From positions 102,812 through 166,811 of the forward strand of contig JADJVW010000012.1 in assembly GCA_016710365.1 (NCBI GenBank): a stretch of DNA of 64,000 bases, given 5' to 3'. Source of the DNA: Candidatus Caldilinea saccharophila. GTDB lineage: Bacteria > Chloroflexota > Anaerolineae > Caldilineales > Caldilineaceae. Of the stretch, positions 46,838 to 56,810 are shown piece by piece. The translations under genes and the position numbers were made by a program. A model generated the notes under the pieces. It had not been told where the DNA came from, ran no database searches, and saw only the letters and a list, made by a program, of their open reading frames with translations. Positions within the stretch are counted from its first letter, which is position 1, and each line of letters begins with the position of its first letter.

Positions 46838-47338
46838 ATGAATTTACGCATCAACGGAACCGAACGGGAAGTTGCCGGTGGGTCAAGCGCGCTGCTGGTC
46901 TATGCGCTGCGCGACGAACTTGGCATGACCGGCACCAAGATCGGCTGCGCCGCAGGCTTCTGCGGTTCCTGCACGGTGCTGGTGGATGGCGTGGCGACGC
47001 GCGCCTGCATCACGCCGCTGGCGGTGGTTGAGGGCAAGGAGATCACAACCATCGAAGGGTTGACGCAGCAGGGCGCGGACGGCGCAGTGCTGCTGCATCC
47101 AGTCCAGCAGGCGTTTATCGATGCCCAGGTTCCACAGTGCGGCTGGTGCATGAGCGGGCAGATCCTGACCGCGACCGCCTTTTTGCAAACAAACCCCGCG
47201 CCTACGGAAGATGAAATTGTGGCGGCAATGGGGGAGAACTACTGTCGCTGTGGCTGCTACTATCGCATCAAACAGGCGGTGCTGGCGGCCGCCGAGCAAA
47301 TGAATGTGGCCACGCTGCCCACGGAGGTGCGCGCATGA
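46838..47338 (+). CDS. Small [2Fe-2S] subunit of a molybdenum hydroxylase (IorA/CoxS-like)
   Basis: 166 residues; ATG at 46838 after CAGGAG. Eight cysteines bind two [2Fe-2S] clusters: Cys37, 42, 45 and 57 (plant-ferredoxin type, GCAAGFCGSC) and Cys101, 104, 136 and 138 (CGWCMSGQ and CRCGC). It hands electrons on from the molybdenum-cofactor subunit encoded by the next gene, with which it overlaps by ATGA. No FAD subunit gene adjoins, as in isoquinoline 1-oxidoreductase and related two-subunit enzymes. Confidence 0.93.
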   Translation: MNLRINGTEREVAGGSSALLVYALRDELGMTGTKIGCAAGFCGSCTVLVDGVATRACITPLAVVEGKEITTIEGLTQQGADGAVLLHPVQQAFIDAQVPQCGWCMSGQILTATAFLQTNPAPTEDEIVAAMGENYCRCGCYYRIKQAVLAAAEQMNVATLPTEVRA

Positions 47339-49677
47339 CTGGCGATGCAAACGCACAACCCACCGGCGCCGACCCGCAGCCTTCGCCGGACGCCCAATTG
47401 GGCGAGCAAATATCTGCACAACCTGCCAAACGATCGCGCTGGCGGCTCAGCCGCCGCGGGTTCCTGATCGGCGCGGGGGTCGTGGCGGGCGGCTTGGCGC
47501 TTGGCTATGTCTACGGCGTGCCCTGGACGCGGCTGCAACTTGCCGGCGTCTTCGAGGGCGCGGAAGGGCAGCCCAGCCGCTTCCCTGAAGACCCGTGGGC
47601 GTGGTTCGAGGTGCTCCCCGACAATCGTATCCGCCTCTATCTGATGAAGGTCGAGATGGGGCAGGGCGTGCATACTTCGCTGGCGCAGATCGCGGTCGAA
47701 GAACTCGGCATTGCCTGGGAGGATCTGGACATTGCCCAGGCCAGCACCGGGCGCGACATGGGCGACTCGCTCATGACCAGCGGCAGCAGTTCGGTCAGCG
47801 GCGTTTTCCAGCCGCTGCTGGAGGCGGCCGCCACTTTTCGCGCCATGTTGGCCGGCGAAGCCGCCGCGCTGCTTGGCGTGCCTGCCGACCAGGTCGTGGT
47901 GGCGGGTCGCGGCTTTGCCGTCCAGGACGATCCGGCCCAACGCGTCGATTTCGCCACCGTCGCCACCAGTAAAACAGAATGGGAAGCGCCCAAGGAGCCT
48001 GTTCCGATCAAAAACTGGCAAAGTTTCAGCGTTATCGGCCAGCCGCGCGCGCGTGTTGATATTCCGGCCAAGGTGACCGGCCAGGCGATCTACGGCATGG
48101 ACGCGCGGCTCGACGGCATGAAGTACGGCGCAGTCGTGCGCCCCCCGACGATCTCCGCCACCGCGAAAAGCCTGGGCGCGGGTGGGGCCGCGGAAATGGA
48201 AGGCGTGGTCAAGGTGGTCGTCGCTGAGGACTTTGCCGGCGTCGTCGCGGATACGCGCACCGCTGCCTACGCGGCCGTAACGCAGATGAGCGCAGAGTGG
48301 GACATGGGTCACTCCTGGCAGCAGGCGGAACTGGAAGCCATCGTCACCGTCGATGGTCGCGACGGCATCGTCATTCAAGAGGTTGGCGACGCGTCGCGCC
48401 TGCTCGGTGAGGAGACGACGCTCACTTCAGAATATCGCACTCCCTTTGCCATCCACACGCCGCTCGAAGCGCAGGCCGCGCTGGCCGACGTGCAGCCCGA
48501 CTATGTGCGCGTCTGGTGCTCTACGCAGGGACAGGGCTTCGTGCGCACCGAGGTGGCGAAAGCGATCGGCGTCGACGAGCAGATCGTCGAAGTGATTCCG
48601 ACCTATCTGGGCGGCGGTTACGGACGTAAGGCGGGCTGGGAAGTCGCCATCGAAGCCGCGCGCCTCGCACAGGCGGCGGGCGTTCCTGTGCACGTCGGCT
48701 GGTCGCGCCTGGAGGAGTTGCGCTACGGCTACTTCCGTCCGCTCACGCATCATCAGCTTGCCGGCCGCGTCGACGCCGCGGGCAACCTGCTTGCCATTGA
48801 GCACCGCCAGGCCAGCGGCGACGTTGCCTTCGATTTTCTGCCTCCGCTGATGACGGCGGTGATGGGCGCCGATTTTGGCGCTTACCGCGGCGCGACCATC
48901 CGCTATGATGCACCCAACAAGCGCACGGTCGCCTTCCGCCGCGACCTGCCGATCCGCACTGGATGGTGGCGTGGGTTAGGGCTGCTGCCCAACACCTTTG
49001 CCGTCGAAAGTTTTATTGATGAACTGGCGCACGCGGCTGCCATCGACCCGCTGGCGTTTCGCCTGCAAAACCTGCACGATGAAGGGGATTCGGGCCGACT
49101 CAAACGGGTGCTGCAAGCGGCCGCTGACCTGGGCGAGTGGGGCCAACCCGCGCCGGCAGGGCGCGCCCGGGGCATCGCCGCCACGATCGATGTCGGCACC
49201 GCGGTGGCGATGGTGGCCGAGATCTCGGTCGATGTTGCGACGGGCAAGATCCGCGTCCACAAAGTGTCGGCCGCGATGGATTGCGGCCTCACCGTCAACC
49301 CCGATGGGGCCAGGGCGCAGGTGGAAGGCAACGTCATGTGGGGCGTCGGCTCGGCGCTGATCGAGGAAATGACCGTCCAGGACGGGCAGGTCGTTCCCGC
49401 CAACTTTGACCGCTATCCGCTGCTGACCATGAAGGAAGCGCCCGACGTGGCGGTCGTGCTGCTCGAGGCGGGCGACGGCGTGCCGCGCGGGGTCGGCGAA
49501 CCGCCCATCGGCCCGGTGGCGCCCGCCATCGCCAACGCGTTCTACGCGCTCACCGGCAGACGGGTGCACCAGTTGCCGATGAACGAGGCGCGCGTGCTGG
49601 CCCGTGACAGCAAGAAAAATGCTATCGCGTTATCTCACCTCGATTGGCGCGCAGTCTCGACCGGGAAGCGGGTCTGA
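47335..49677 (+). CDS. Molybdopterin-binding large subunit (IorB-like), Tat-exported
   Basis: 780 residues. A twin-arginine signal (R40-R41-G-F-L, SRRGFLIGAGVVAGGLALG) at residues 38-58 predicts export of the folded enzyme, with the small subunit carried along. Mo-cofactor motifs follow: EMGQGVHTSLAQIAVEELG, TYLGGGYGRKAGWE, and the C-terminal GVGEPPIGPVAPAIANA whose Glu is the presumed catalytic base. The family (isoquinoline 1-oxidoreductase beta subunit; aldehyde oxidoreductase type) hydroxylates aldehydes or N-heterocycles. No cofactor-insertion (XdhC/MoaB-like) gene is nearby. Its end overlaps the convergent MazG-like gene by 43 bases. Confidence 0.92.
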   Translation: MTGDANAQPTGADPQPSPDAQLGEQISAQPAKRSRWRLSRRGFLIGAGVVAGGLALGYVYGVPWTRLQLAGVFEGAEGQPSRFPEDPWAWFEVLPDNRIRLYLMKVEMGQGVHTSLAQIAVEELGIAWEDLDIAQASTGRDMGDSLMTSGSSSVSGVFQPLLEAAATFRAMLAGEAAALLGVPADQVVVAGRGFAVQDDPAQRVDFATVATSKTEWEAPKEPVPIKNWQSFSVIGQPRARVDIPAKVTGQAIYGMDARLDGMKYGAVVRPPTISATAKSLGAGGAAEMEGVVKVVVAEDFAGVVADTRTAAYAAVTQMSAEWDMGHSWQQAELEAIVTVDGRDGIVIQEVGDASRLLGEETTLTSEYRTPFAIHTPLEAQAALADVQPDYVRVWCSTQGQGFVRTEVAKAIGVDEQIVEVIPTYLGGGYGRKAGWEVAIEAARLAQAAGVPVHVGWSRLEELRYGYFRPLTHHQLAGRVDAAGNLLAIEHRQASGDVAFDFLPPLMTAVMGADFGAYRGATIRYDAPNKRTVAFRRDLPIRTGWWRGLGLLPNTFAVESFIDELAHAAAIDPLAFRLQNLHDEGDSGRLKRVLQAAADLGEWGQPAPAGRARGIAATIDVGTAVAMVAEISVDVATGKIRVHKVSAAMDCGLTVNPDGARAQVEGNVMWGVGSALIEEMTVQDGQVVPANFDRYPLLTMKEAPDVAVVLLEAGDGVPRGVGEPPIGPVAPAIANAFYALTGRRVHQLPMNEARVLARDSKKNAIALSHLDWRAVSTGKRV

Positions 49678-49979
49678 TTGCGCGCCAGCTTGCGAAAAAT
49701 GGCGTCGCTGACATCAATGCCGCTGCTGTTGGCAAAGCTCAGCGCGTAGATCAGCACGTCGGCCAGTTCGTCGGCAATCTCGGCGCGCGCGGCATCGTTT
49801 GTAACGCGCGCCTGGCTTTCCTCGATGGTGAGCCATTGAAAGTGCTCCATCAGCTCGGCGGTCTCGATGGCGATGCTCATCGCCAGATTTTTGGGCGTGT
49901 GATAGCGCTCCCAATCGCGCGCGGCGACGAATTCCTGCACGGCGCGGCGCAAGTCGTCGACGGTGGTTGTATTATCCAT
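49635..49979 (-). CDS. MazG-like nucleotide pyrophosphohydrolase (RS21-C6/dCTPase type)
   Basis: About 114 residues from the ATG at 49979 (an in-frame TTG two codons upstream is the longer alternative). The all-alpha MazG fold is shown by the metal-binding patterns ETAELMEHFQW (ExxE) and EIADELADVLIYAL (ExxD), plus YHTPKNLAMSIAIE. Such house-cleaning enzymes hydrolyse non-canonical dNTPs to the monophosphate. Convergent with the hydroxylase gene and separated from the upstream Gfo/Idh gene by 140 bases. Confidence 0.9.
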   Translation of the reverse strand: MDNTTTVDDLRRAVQEFVAARDWERYHTPKNLAMSIAIETAELMEHFQWLTIEESQARVTNDAARAEIADELADVLIYALSFANSSGIDVSDAIFRKLARNQTRFPVETARQSR

Positions 49980-50126
49980 CCTCAATCCTCATTTTCGCGA
50001 TGTCAAAGGCATAGTCGGGTGAGTATACCATCAACTTTGCTGCTGCACTGCTCTTTGGTGCATACTGACGAAGTTGTCTTCTGCTTTGTCGCCACTACAA
50101 TTGGAAATCAGAAATTTGGAGATGCT

Positions 50127-51210
50127 ATGGATAAGCCCTTGAAGGTAGCCATGATTGGGGTGGGTGGGATCTCGCGCACGCACATGCCGGGTTGGGCACG
50201 CGTCGCCCCATGCCGAGGTCGTGGCCGCGGTGGATGTCAACGAAGTGATGTTGCAGGAGTTTGGCCAGAAGTTTGGCATCGAGCGGCTAACCACCGATGT
50301 CGCCACAGTATTGAGCGACCCCACGATCGACATCGTGGACATTTGCACGCCTAATCGACTGCACGCGCCGCAGGTGCTGGCCGCGCTGGAAGCCGACAAG
50401 CACGTGATCTGTGAGAAGCCACTGGCGCCGACGCCCGAGGAGATTCGCGAGATGATCGCCGCGCGCGACCGCGCCGGCAAGCTGTTGATGACCGCGCAGC
50501 ATTTCCGCTTCAAAGCCAGTTCGCAGGCGATGAAGCGCGAGATCGAGTCCGGCGCGTTGGGCAATATCTATCACGCGCGCGCCTGGATGCTGCGGCGCAA
50601 CGGCTTGATCCCGACGCCAACGTTTATCCGCCGTGAGTTGAGCGGCGGCGGCCCGTGCATCGACATCGGCGTGCACATTCTCGACCTGACGCTGTGGCTG
50701 ATGGGCAACCCGCAGCCGGTCGCGGTCACGGGCGTGGCGCGCACCGAGCTGGCGCTGCAAAAGGATGCGTGGGCCGTCTGGCGCGACGCGCCGATTCCCC
50801 AGGACTTCGATGTGGAGGATTTCGCCGCGGCCTTTGTGCGCTTTGCCAACGGCGCCACGCTCATGCTTGAGGTGAGCTGGCTGTTGCATCACGACACCGA
50901 AGGCGAGGACATGCAGATGTGGCTCTATGGCACGGAAGGCGGCAGCCATTGGCCGAAGGGTGAAATCTACAGTTCCAACAACGCCGCGCGCCAGCTTTAC
51001 AACCGCCAACTCAAGTTGACGAAGGACGCGATGGAGCCGCACGCCGCCGAGTGTGTGGCGTTTGGGCAGGCGGTCTACGAAGGGCTGCCTTCGCCCGTGC
51101 CACCGGAGCAATCGTTGCAAGTGCTGACGATTCTGGACGGCATCTACCGCAGCCAGCGCGAAGGACGCGAAGTTTCGCTCAATAAACAGGAGGTTGCTCA
51201 TGCCACTTAA
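50127..51210 (+). CDS. Gfo/Idh/MocA family NAD(P)-dependent oxidoreductase 1 (frame interrupted once)
   Basis: About 361 residues. The ATG at 50127 follows TTGGAG and encodes KVAMIGVGGISRTHMPGWA, the Rossmann start; the frame then shifts at about 50,195-50,212 and continues EVVAAVDVNE...CTPNRLHAPQVLAALEADKHVICEKPLAPT (EKP motif) and GGGPCIDIGVHILDLTLWLMG, which holds the catalytic Asp/His pair. Family members oxidise or reduce sugars and inositols. Overlaps the second copy by 11 bases and is followed by a sugar importer, suggesting sugar catabolism. Confidence 0.9.
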
Positions 51211-52193
51211 TCTAGCTTTTGCGGGCGTCGCCCACATTCATACGCCGAATTTCATCAAGCGCATTCTAGCGCGCGACGACGTGCGCGTCACGCGCGTGTG
51301 GGATCACGATGCTGACCGCGCAGCGCGCGGCCGAACTGGGCGCAGAGGTGGTTGCCACCCCCGCGTCCCTCTGGGACGATGGGTCGATCTCCGCCGTGGT
51401 CGTCTGCTCTGAAACCGACCGCCACGAGCCGCTGGTGACCGCCGCGGCCGCAGCCGGCAAGCATCTCTTTGTCGAGAAGCCGCTGGGCATGGGCCGCGCC
51501 GACGCCGCGCGCATGGCCGCTGCTATCGAAGACGCCGGTGTGATCTTCCAGACCGGCTATTTCATGCGAGGGCAGCCTGTCCATCAATTCCTGCGCGAAC
51601 AGATTCAGCTTGGCCACTTTGGCAAAATCACGCGCGTGCGTCACTCCAACGCACACAGCGGCTCGCTGGGACGCTGGTTCGACGCGGGCTGGCTGTGGAT
51701 GACCGACCCGGTGCAGGCGGGCGTCGGCGCATTTGGCGACCTGGGCACGCACTCACTCGACATCCTGATGTGGCTGATGGGCGACGTGGCGCGCGTGACC
51801 GCAACGATGGACACCGCGGTCGCCAATTATGGCGCGACGGACGAGTTTGGCGAAGGGTTGCTGGTGTTCGACAACGGCGTGGTGGGGACGTTGGCCGCAG
51901 GGTGGGTCGATGTGCAGAACCCGGTCACCGCGCTCGTCAGCGGCACAGAGGGTCATGCCTACGTGTGCGAGGACAAGCTCTACTTCAAGAGCCGCCACGT
52001 CGAAGGTGCGGACGGCAAGACGCCGTGGACCGCGCTGCCTGAAGCCTGGCCGCACGCCTTCGAGCTTTTCCTGGACGCTGTGACCGGCGGCTCGACCGAA
52101 CACCTGGTCACGCCGCGTGAAGCTGCGGCCCGCAGCACGGTGATGGAGGCTATGTACGCCGGCGCCCAGGCCAAGACGTGGGTCCAGATCTAA
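51200..52193 (+). CDS. Gfo/Idh/MocA family oxidoreductase 2 (frame interrupted once)
   Basis: About 331 residues; the ATG at 51200 follows AGGAGG. Begins LNLAFAGVAHIHTPNFIKRIL, loses frame near 51,322 within a GCGCGCGG run, and continues ELGAEVVATPASLWDDGSI...GKHLFVEKPLGMG and VGAFGDLGTHSLDILMWLMGD with the typical Asp/His pair. Diverged from the first paralogue (different Rossmann loop), so the two probably catalyse successive or complementary steps on one imported sugar. Confidence 0.9.
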
Positions 52194-52213
52194 AGCCACG
52201 CGCTGGCGTTCGC

Positions 52214-52540
52214 TCATCGTTTCTGCGCGATCAACACGCCATTGCGCACAGGAACGATGGTTGTGACGTAGTGTGAACTGACCGACAGATGTCGATGTCC
52301 ATAAAAATGAGGTCGCGAGGGCCGTCGCCGCGCGCAGCGCGGCGACGGCCTCGCCCACGTGATAGCGCACGATGCCCGCATAGCCGAGCGCGGCCAGAGG
52401 TTCGCGCCATGGTTGAAGGCTTTCATCCCACACGACATATTGACAAAATGAGCAAATGCCGGTATCGTTACCGTGACCGAAATTCAGTGACAATCCTGCC
52501 AATTTCGCAGATGTTCGTGAGCAGATTCCGTCCTTGATGC
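52214..52540 (-). pseudogene. Remnant of an O-methyltransferase (Methyltransf_3 type)
   Basis: Fragments in different minus-strand frames match successive parts of the caffeoyl-CoA O-methyltransferase fold: NICEIG (motif I), WDESLQPWREPLAALGYAGIVRYHVGEAVAAL (motif II region), RDLIFMDID (motif III, usually FDLIFIDAD) and YVTTIVPVRNGVLIAQKR (usually LRPGGLLIADN). At least two frame changes, and no N-terminal helix region. Lies between the Gfo/Idh pair and the sugar-binding protein; several breaks in 330 bases argue for real decay rather than a single sequencing error. Confidence 0.5.
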
Positions 52541-52681
52541 AACGTTTGATCTAACACATGGTTGCCATCGCACCCAGCGGCGGTTTGTTGGATTGGCGCT
52601 ACTTCAAATTAGGTTTCCAACCCGAATTCTAAACCGAATCACCCAAATCTATCTCTTTAACTCAGTGAAGGAAACGCACCA

Positions 52682-53815
52682 ATGAAGAAACAACTTCTGT
52701 TCGCGCTTGTGCTGATCTCCGCACTTGTTTTGGGCGGCTGTGCGACCGGCAGCCCTGCCGCGCCGGCCGATACCGCGGCGCCTGCCGATGCCGCCGCACC
52801 AGCCGATGCCGCCGCACCGGAAGCAACCGGCAAGCTCGTTGGCATCTCTATGCCCACCAAATCTTCCGCACGCTGGATCGCCGATGGCGACAACATGGTC
52901 AAAGTGTTTGAGGCCGCCGGCTACGGCACCGACCTGCAATATGCCGAAGATGACATCCCCACCCAGTTGACCCAGATCGAGAGCATGGTCGCCAACGGCG
53001 CAGATGTCCTCGTGATTGCGGCCATCGACGGCTCGACGCTGACTGACGTGCTGCAGAAAGCGCACGACGCCGGCATCCTGGTCATGGCGTATGATCGCCT
53101 GCTGGTCAACACCGAAAACGTGGACTACTACTCCACCTTCGACAACTTCCAGGTCGGCGTGTTGCAGGCCAGCCAGATCGTCGATGCCCTGGATCTGGAA
53201 AACGCAGACGGCCCCTTCAATATTGAACTCTTTGGCGGCTCGCCTGACGACACCAACGCCTTCTACTTCTACGACGGCGCCATGTCGGTGCTACAGCCTT
53301 TCATCGACAGCGGCAAGGTGGTGGTGGGCAGCGGTCAGGTGGGCATGGATAAGGTCTCCACGCTGCGCTGGGACGGCGCAACCGCCCAGGCGCGCATGGA
53401 CAACCTGCTGAGCGCCTATTACGCCGACAAGCGCATCGACGCGGTTCTGTCGCCTTATGACGGCATCAGCATCGGCATTCTCTCTTCGCTCAAGGGCGTT
53501 GGCTACGGCTCGGCCGAGCAGCCTATGCCGGTGGTGACCGGACAGGACGCCGAGATTCCTTCGGTGCGCTCGATCCTGGCCGGCGAGCAGTACGGTACGA
53601 TCTTCAAGGACACGCGCGAACTGGCCAAGGTGACGGCCGAGATGGTCGACGCGGCCTTGAAGGGCGAGGAAGTCCCGATCAACGACACCACGACGTATGA
53701 CAACGGCGTGAAAGTGGTGCCTTCCTACCTGCTGGTTCCGCACAGTGTGGATGCCAGCAACTGGGAGCAGCTCCTGGTTGACAGCGGCTACTACACGATG
53801 GATCAAATCCAGTAA
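52682..53815 (+). CDS. Sugar ABC transporter substrate-binding lipoprotein (ChvE-like)
   Basis: 377 residues; start at 52682 after GAAGGAAA. Lipoprotein signal ends VLGGC (Cys20), followed by an Ala/Pro/Asp-rich linker made of near-repeats APADAAAP. The mature part is a type I periplasmic-binding fold: KLVGISMPTKSSARWIADGDNMV, QIESMVANGADVLVIAAIDGSTL and MAYDRLLVNTENVDYY, features of ChvE/XylF sugar receptors. It delivers a monosaccharide to the ATPase and permease encoded next. Cargo not predictable; arabinose, xylose, glucose or galactose are typical. Confidence 0.92.
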   Translation: MKKQLLFALVLISALVLGGCATGSPAAPADTAAPADAAAPADAAAPEATGKLVGISMPTKSSARWIADGDNMVKVFEAAGYGTDLQYAEDDIPTQLTQIESMVANGADVLVIAAIDGSTLTDVLQKAHDAGILVMAYDRLLVNTENVDYYSTFDNFQVGVLQASQIVDALDLENADGPFNIELFGGSPDDTNAFYFYDGAMSVLQPFIDSGKVVVGSGQVGMDKVSTLRWDGATAQARMDNLLSAYYADKRIDAVLSPYDGISIGILSSLKGVGYGSAEQPMPVVTGQDAEIPSVRSILAGEQYGTIFKDTRELAKVTAEMVDAALKGEEVPINDTTTYDNGVKVVPSYLLVPHSVDASNWEQLLVDSGYYTMDQIQ

Positions 53816-53824
53816 GTGAGTGAC

Positions 53825-53864
53825 AAACGGCTGTGCAGATTATCACCTGCACAGCCGTTTTTTT
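53825..53864 (+). terminator. Rho-independent attenuator between receptor and ATPase genes
   Basis: Arms 53825-53838 and 53847-53860 are perfectly complementary (14 bp) with an 8-base loop, followed by TTTT. Partial termination here would give more receptor than transporter, common in sugar ABC operons. Confidence 0.85.
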
Positions 53865-53899
53865 GTGTCAGGAGCTTGTGTCAGTAAGGAAAGCAGAGC

Positions 53900-55434
<1,535 letters not shown>

Positions 55435-55447
<13 letters not shown>

Positions 55448-56595
55448 AGCGGATATTTTCGGATAATATTCGTCAATATAGCATGCTGATCGCGCTGGTC
55501 GTCATCATGGTTTTTTTCCAAATCGTCACGGACGGAGCGCTGATGAAGCCTCTGAATCTGACTAACCTGGTGCTGCAGAACAGCTACGTCGTGATTCTGG
55601 CGCTGGGCATGTTGCTCGTGATCGTGGCGGGGAATATCGATCTCTCGGTAGGTTCGGTGGCAGCTTTTTCAGGCGCCATCGCTGCCGTCCTGATTGTGAA
55701 CTACAAGCTGAATTCGGCGGTCGCCGTCCTTGTCTGTCTGGCCGTGGGCGCGCTGATCGGTTCGTTGCAGGGATATTTTATTGCCTACATCAAGATCCCT
55801 TCCTTTATTGCGACGCTCGCCGGCATGTTGATCTTCCGCGGCTTGACTTTGGTGCTGCTGCGCGGCCAATCGATCGGCCCCTTTCCAGGCGAGTTTCAGG
55901 CGCTTAGCTCCGGCTTTATCCCCGACATCTTTGGCAGCGGCGGGCTGCGCATCACGACGCTGGTGATCGGCGCTATCATCTCGATAATCCTGATTTATCT
56001 GGATGTGCGCTCCCGGCAGAACCAGAGAAAATATGGCTTCGAGGTCACGCCGCTCTATTTCTTCCTTATCAAGAACCTGGTGATCGCGGGCGCGATCATG
56101 GGCTTGAGCTATCTGCTCGCCTCCTACAACGGTCTGCCCAATGTTTTGATCGTGCTGGGCGTCCTGATCGCGCTCTACGGCTTTGTGACGACCCGCACTG
56201 TGATCGGCCGCCGCGTCTATGCCCTGGGCGGCAATCAGAAGGCCGCTAAGCTTTCCGGCGTCAACACCGAACGGCTGACGCTCTATACGTTCATCAACAT
56301 GGGGATTCTGGCCGCGATGGCCGGCTTGATCATCACCGCGCGGCTCAACTCGGCGACGGCAAAGGCCGGGACGGGCTTTGAGCTGGATGCGATTGCCGCC
56401 ACCTTCATCGGCGGCGCCTCCGCCACGGGCGGCATCGGCACGGTTTTTGGCGCAGTCATCGGCGCGTTCATCATGGGCACGATGAACAACGGCATGTCCA
56501 TCCTCGGCGTCGGCATCGACTGGCAGCAGGCGATCAAGGGCAGCGTGCTGCTCATCGCGGTCTTCTTCGACGTGTACAACAAGAACAAGAGCTAG
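55435..56595 (+). CDS. Sugar ABC transporter permease (GguB/MmsB-like, CUT2 family)
   Basis: 386 residues from the ATG at 55435, which follows GAGG inside the end of the ATPase gene. About ten membrane segments; conserved GNIDLSVGSVAAFSGA near 70-85 and ALGGNQKAAKLSGVNTERLTLYTF near 265-290, plus GTVFGAVIGAFIMGTMNNGM, all characteristic of the BPD_transp_2 family. Single permease gene, so it probably forms a homodimer. Followed by a tandem repeat, no further transporter gene. Confidence 0.95.
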
Positions 56596-56606
56596 GCAGC
56601 ACAGCC

Positions 56607-56805
56607 TGTCACAAATTGCATAACGGCGGATCTACCCACAGATTCCATGGATGTCACAGATATTTTTCACGATTTATCTGTGCAATCTGTGGATGCATTC
56701 TGTCACAAATTGCATAAAGACGAATCTACCCACAGATTCCATGGATGTCACAGATGTTTTTCCACGATTTATCCGTGTAATCTGTGCAATCTGTGGATGC
56801 ATTGT
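56607..56805. repeat. Two tandem ~94-bp repeats (CACAGATT/ATCTGTG type)
   Basis: The unit starting TGTCACAAATTGCATAA at 56607 recurs at 56701, the second copy with a 10-base insertion (gtgtaatctg region). Each unit itself contains inverted words ACCCACAGATTCCATGGATG and ATCTGTGCAATCTGTGGATG and can fold. Lies between the permease and the convergent aceK gene. Confidence 0.85.
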
Positions 56806-56810
56806 TTTCC

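Noticed and set aside
47260..48378. A 372-codon minus-strand frame across the hydroxylase genes.
   Set aside because: His/Arg-rich antisense frame without motifs; the plus-strand genes are unambiguous.
52321..52349. A 13-bp perfect hairpin with a 3-base loop.
   Set aside because: It falls inside the decayed methyltransferase and codes for Ala/Val/Arg-rich residues (EAVAALRAA); symmetry is explained by GC-rich codons, and there is no T-tract.
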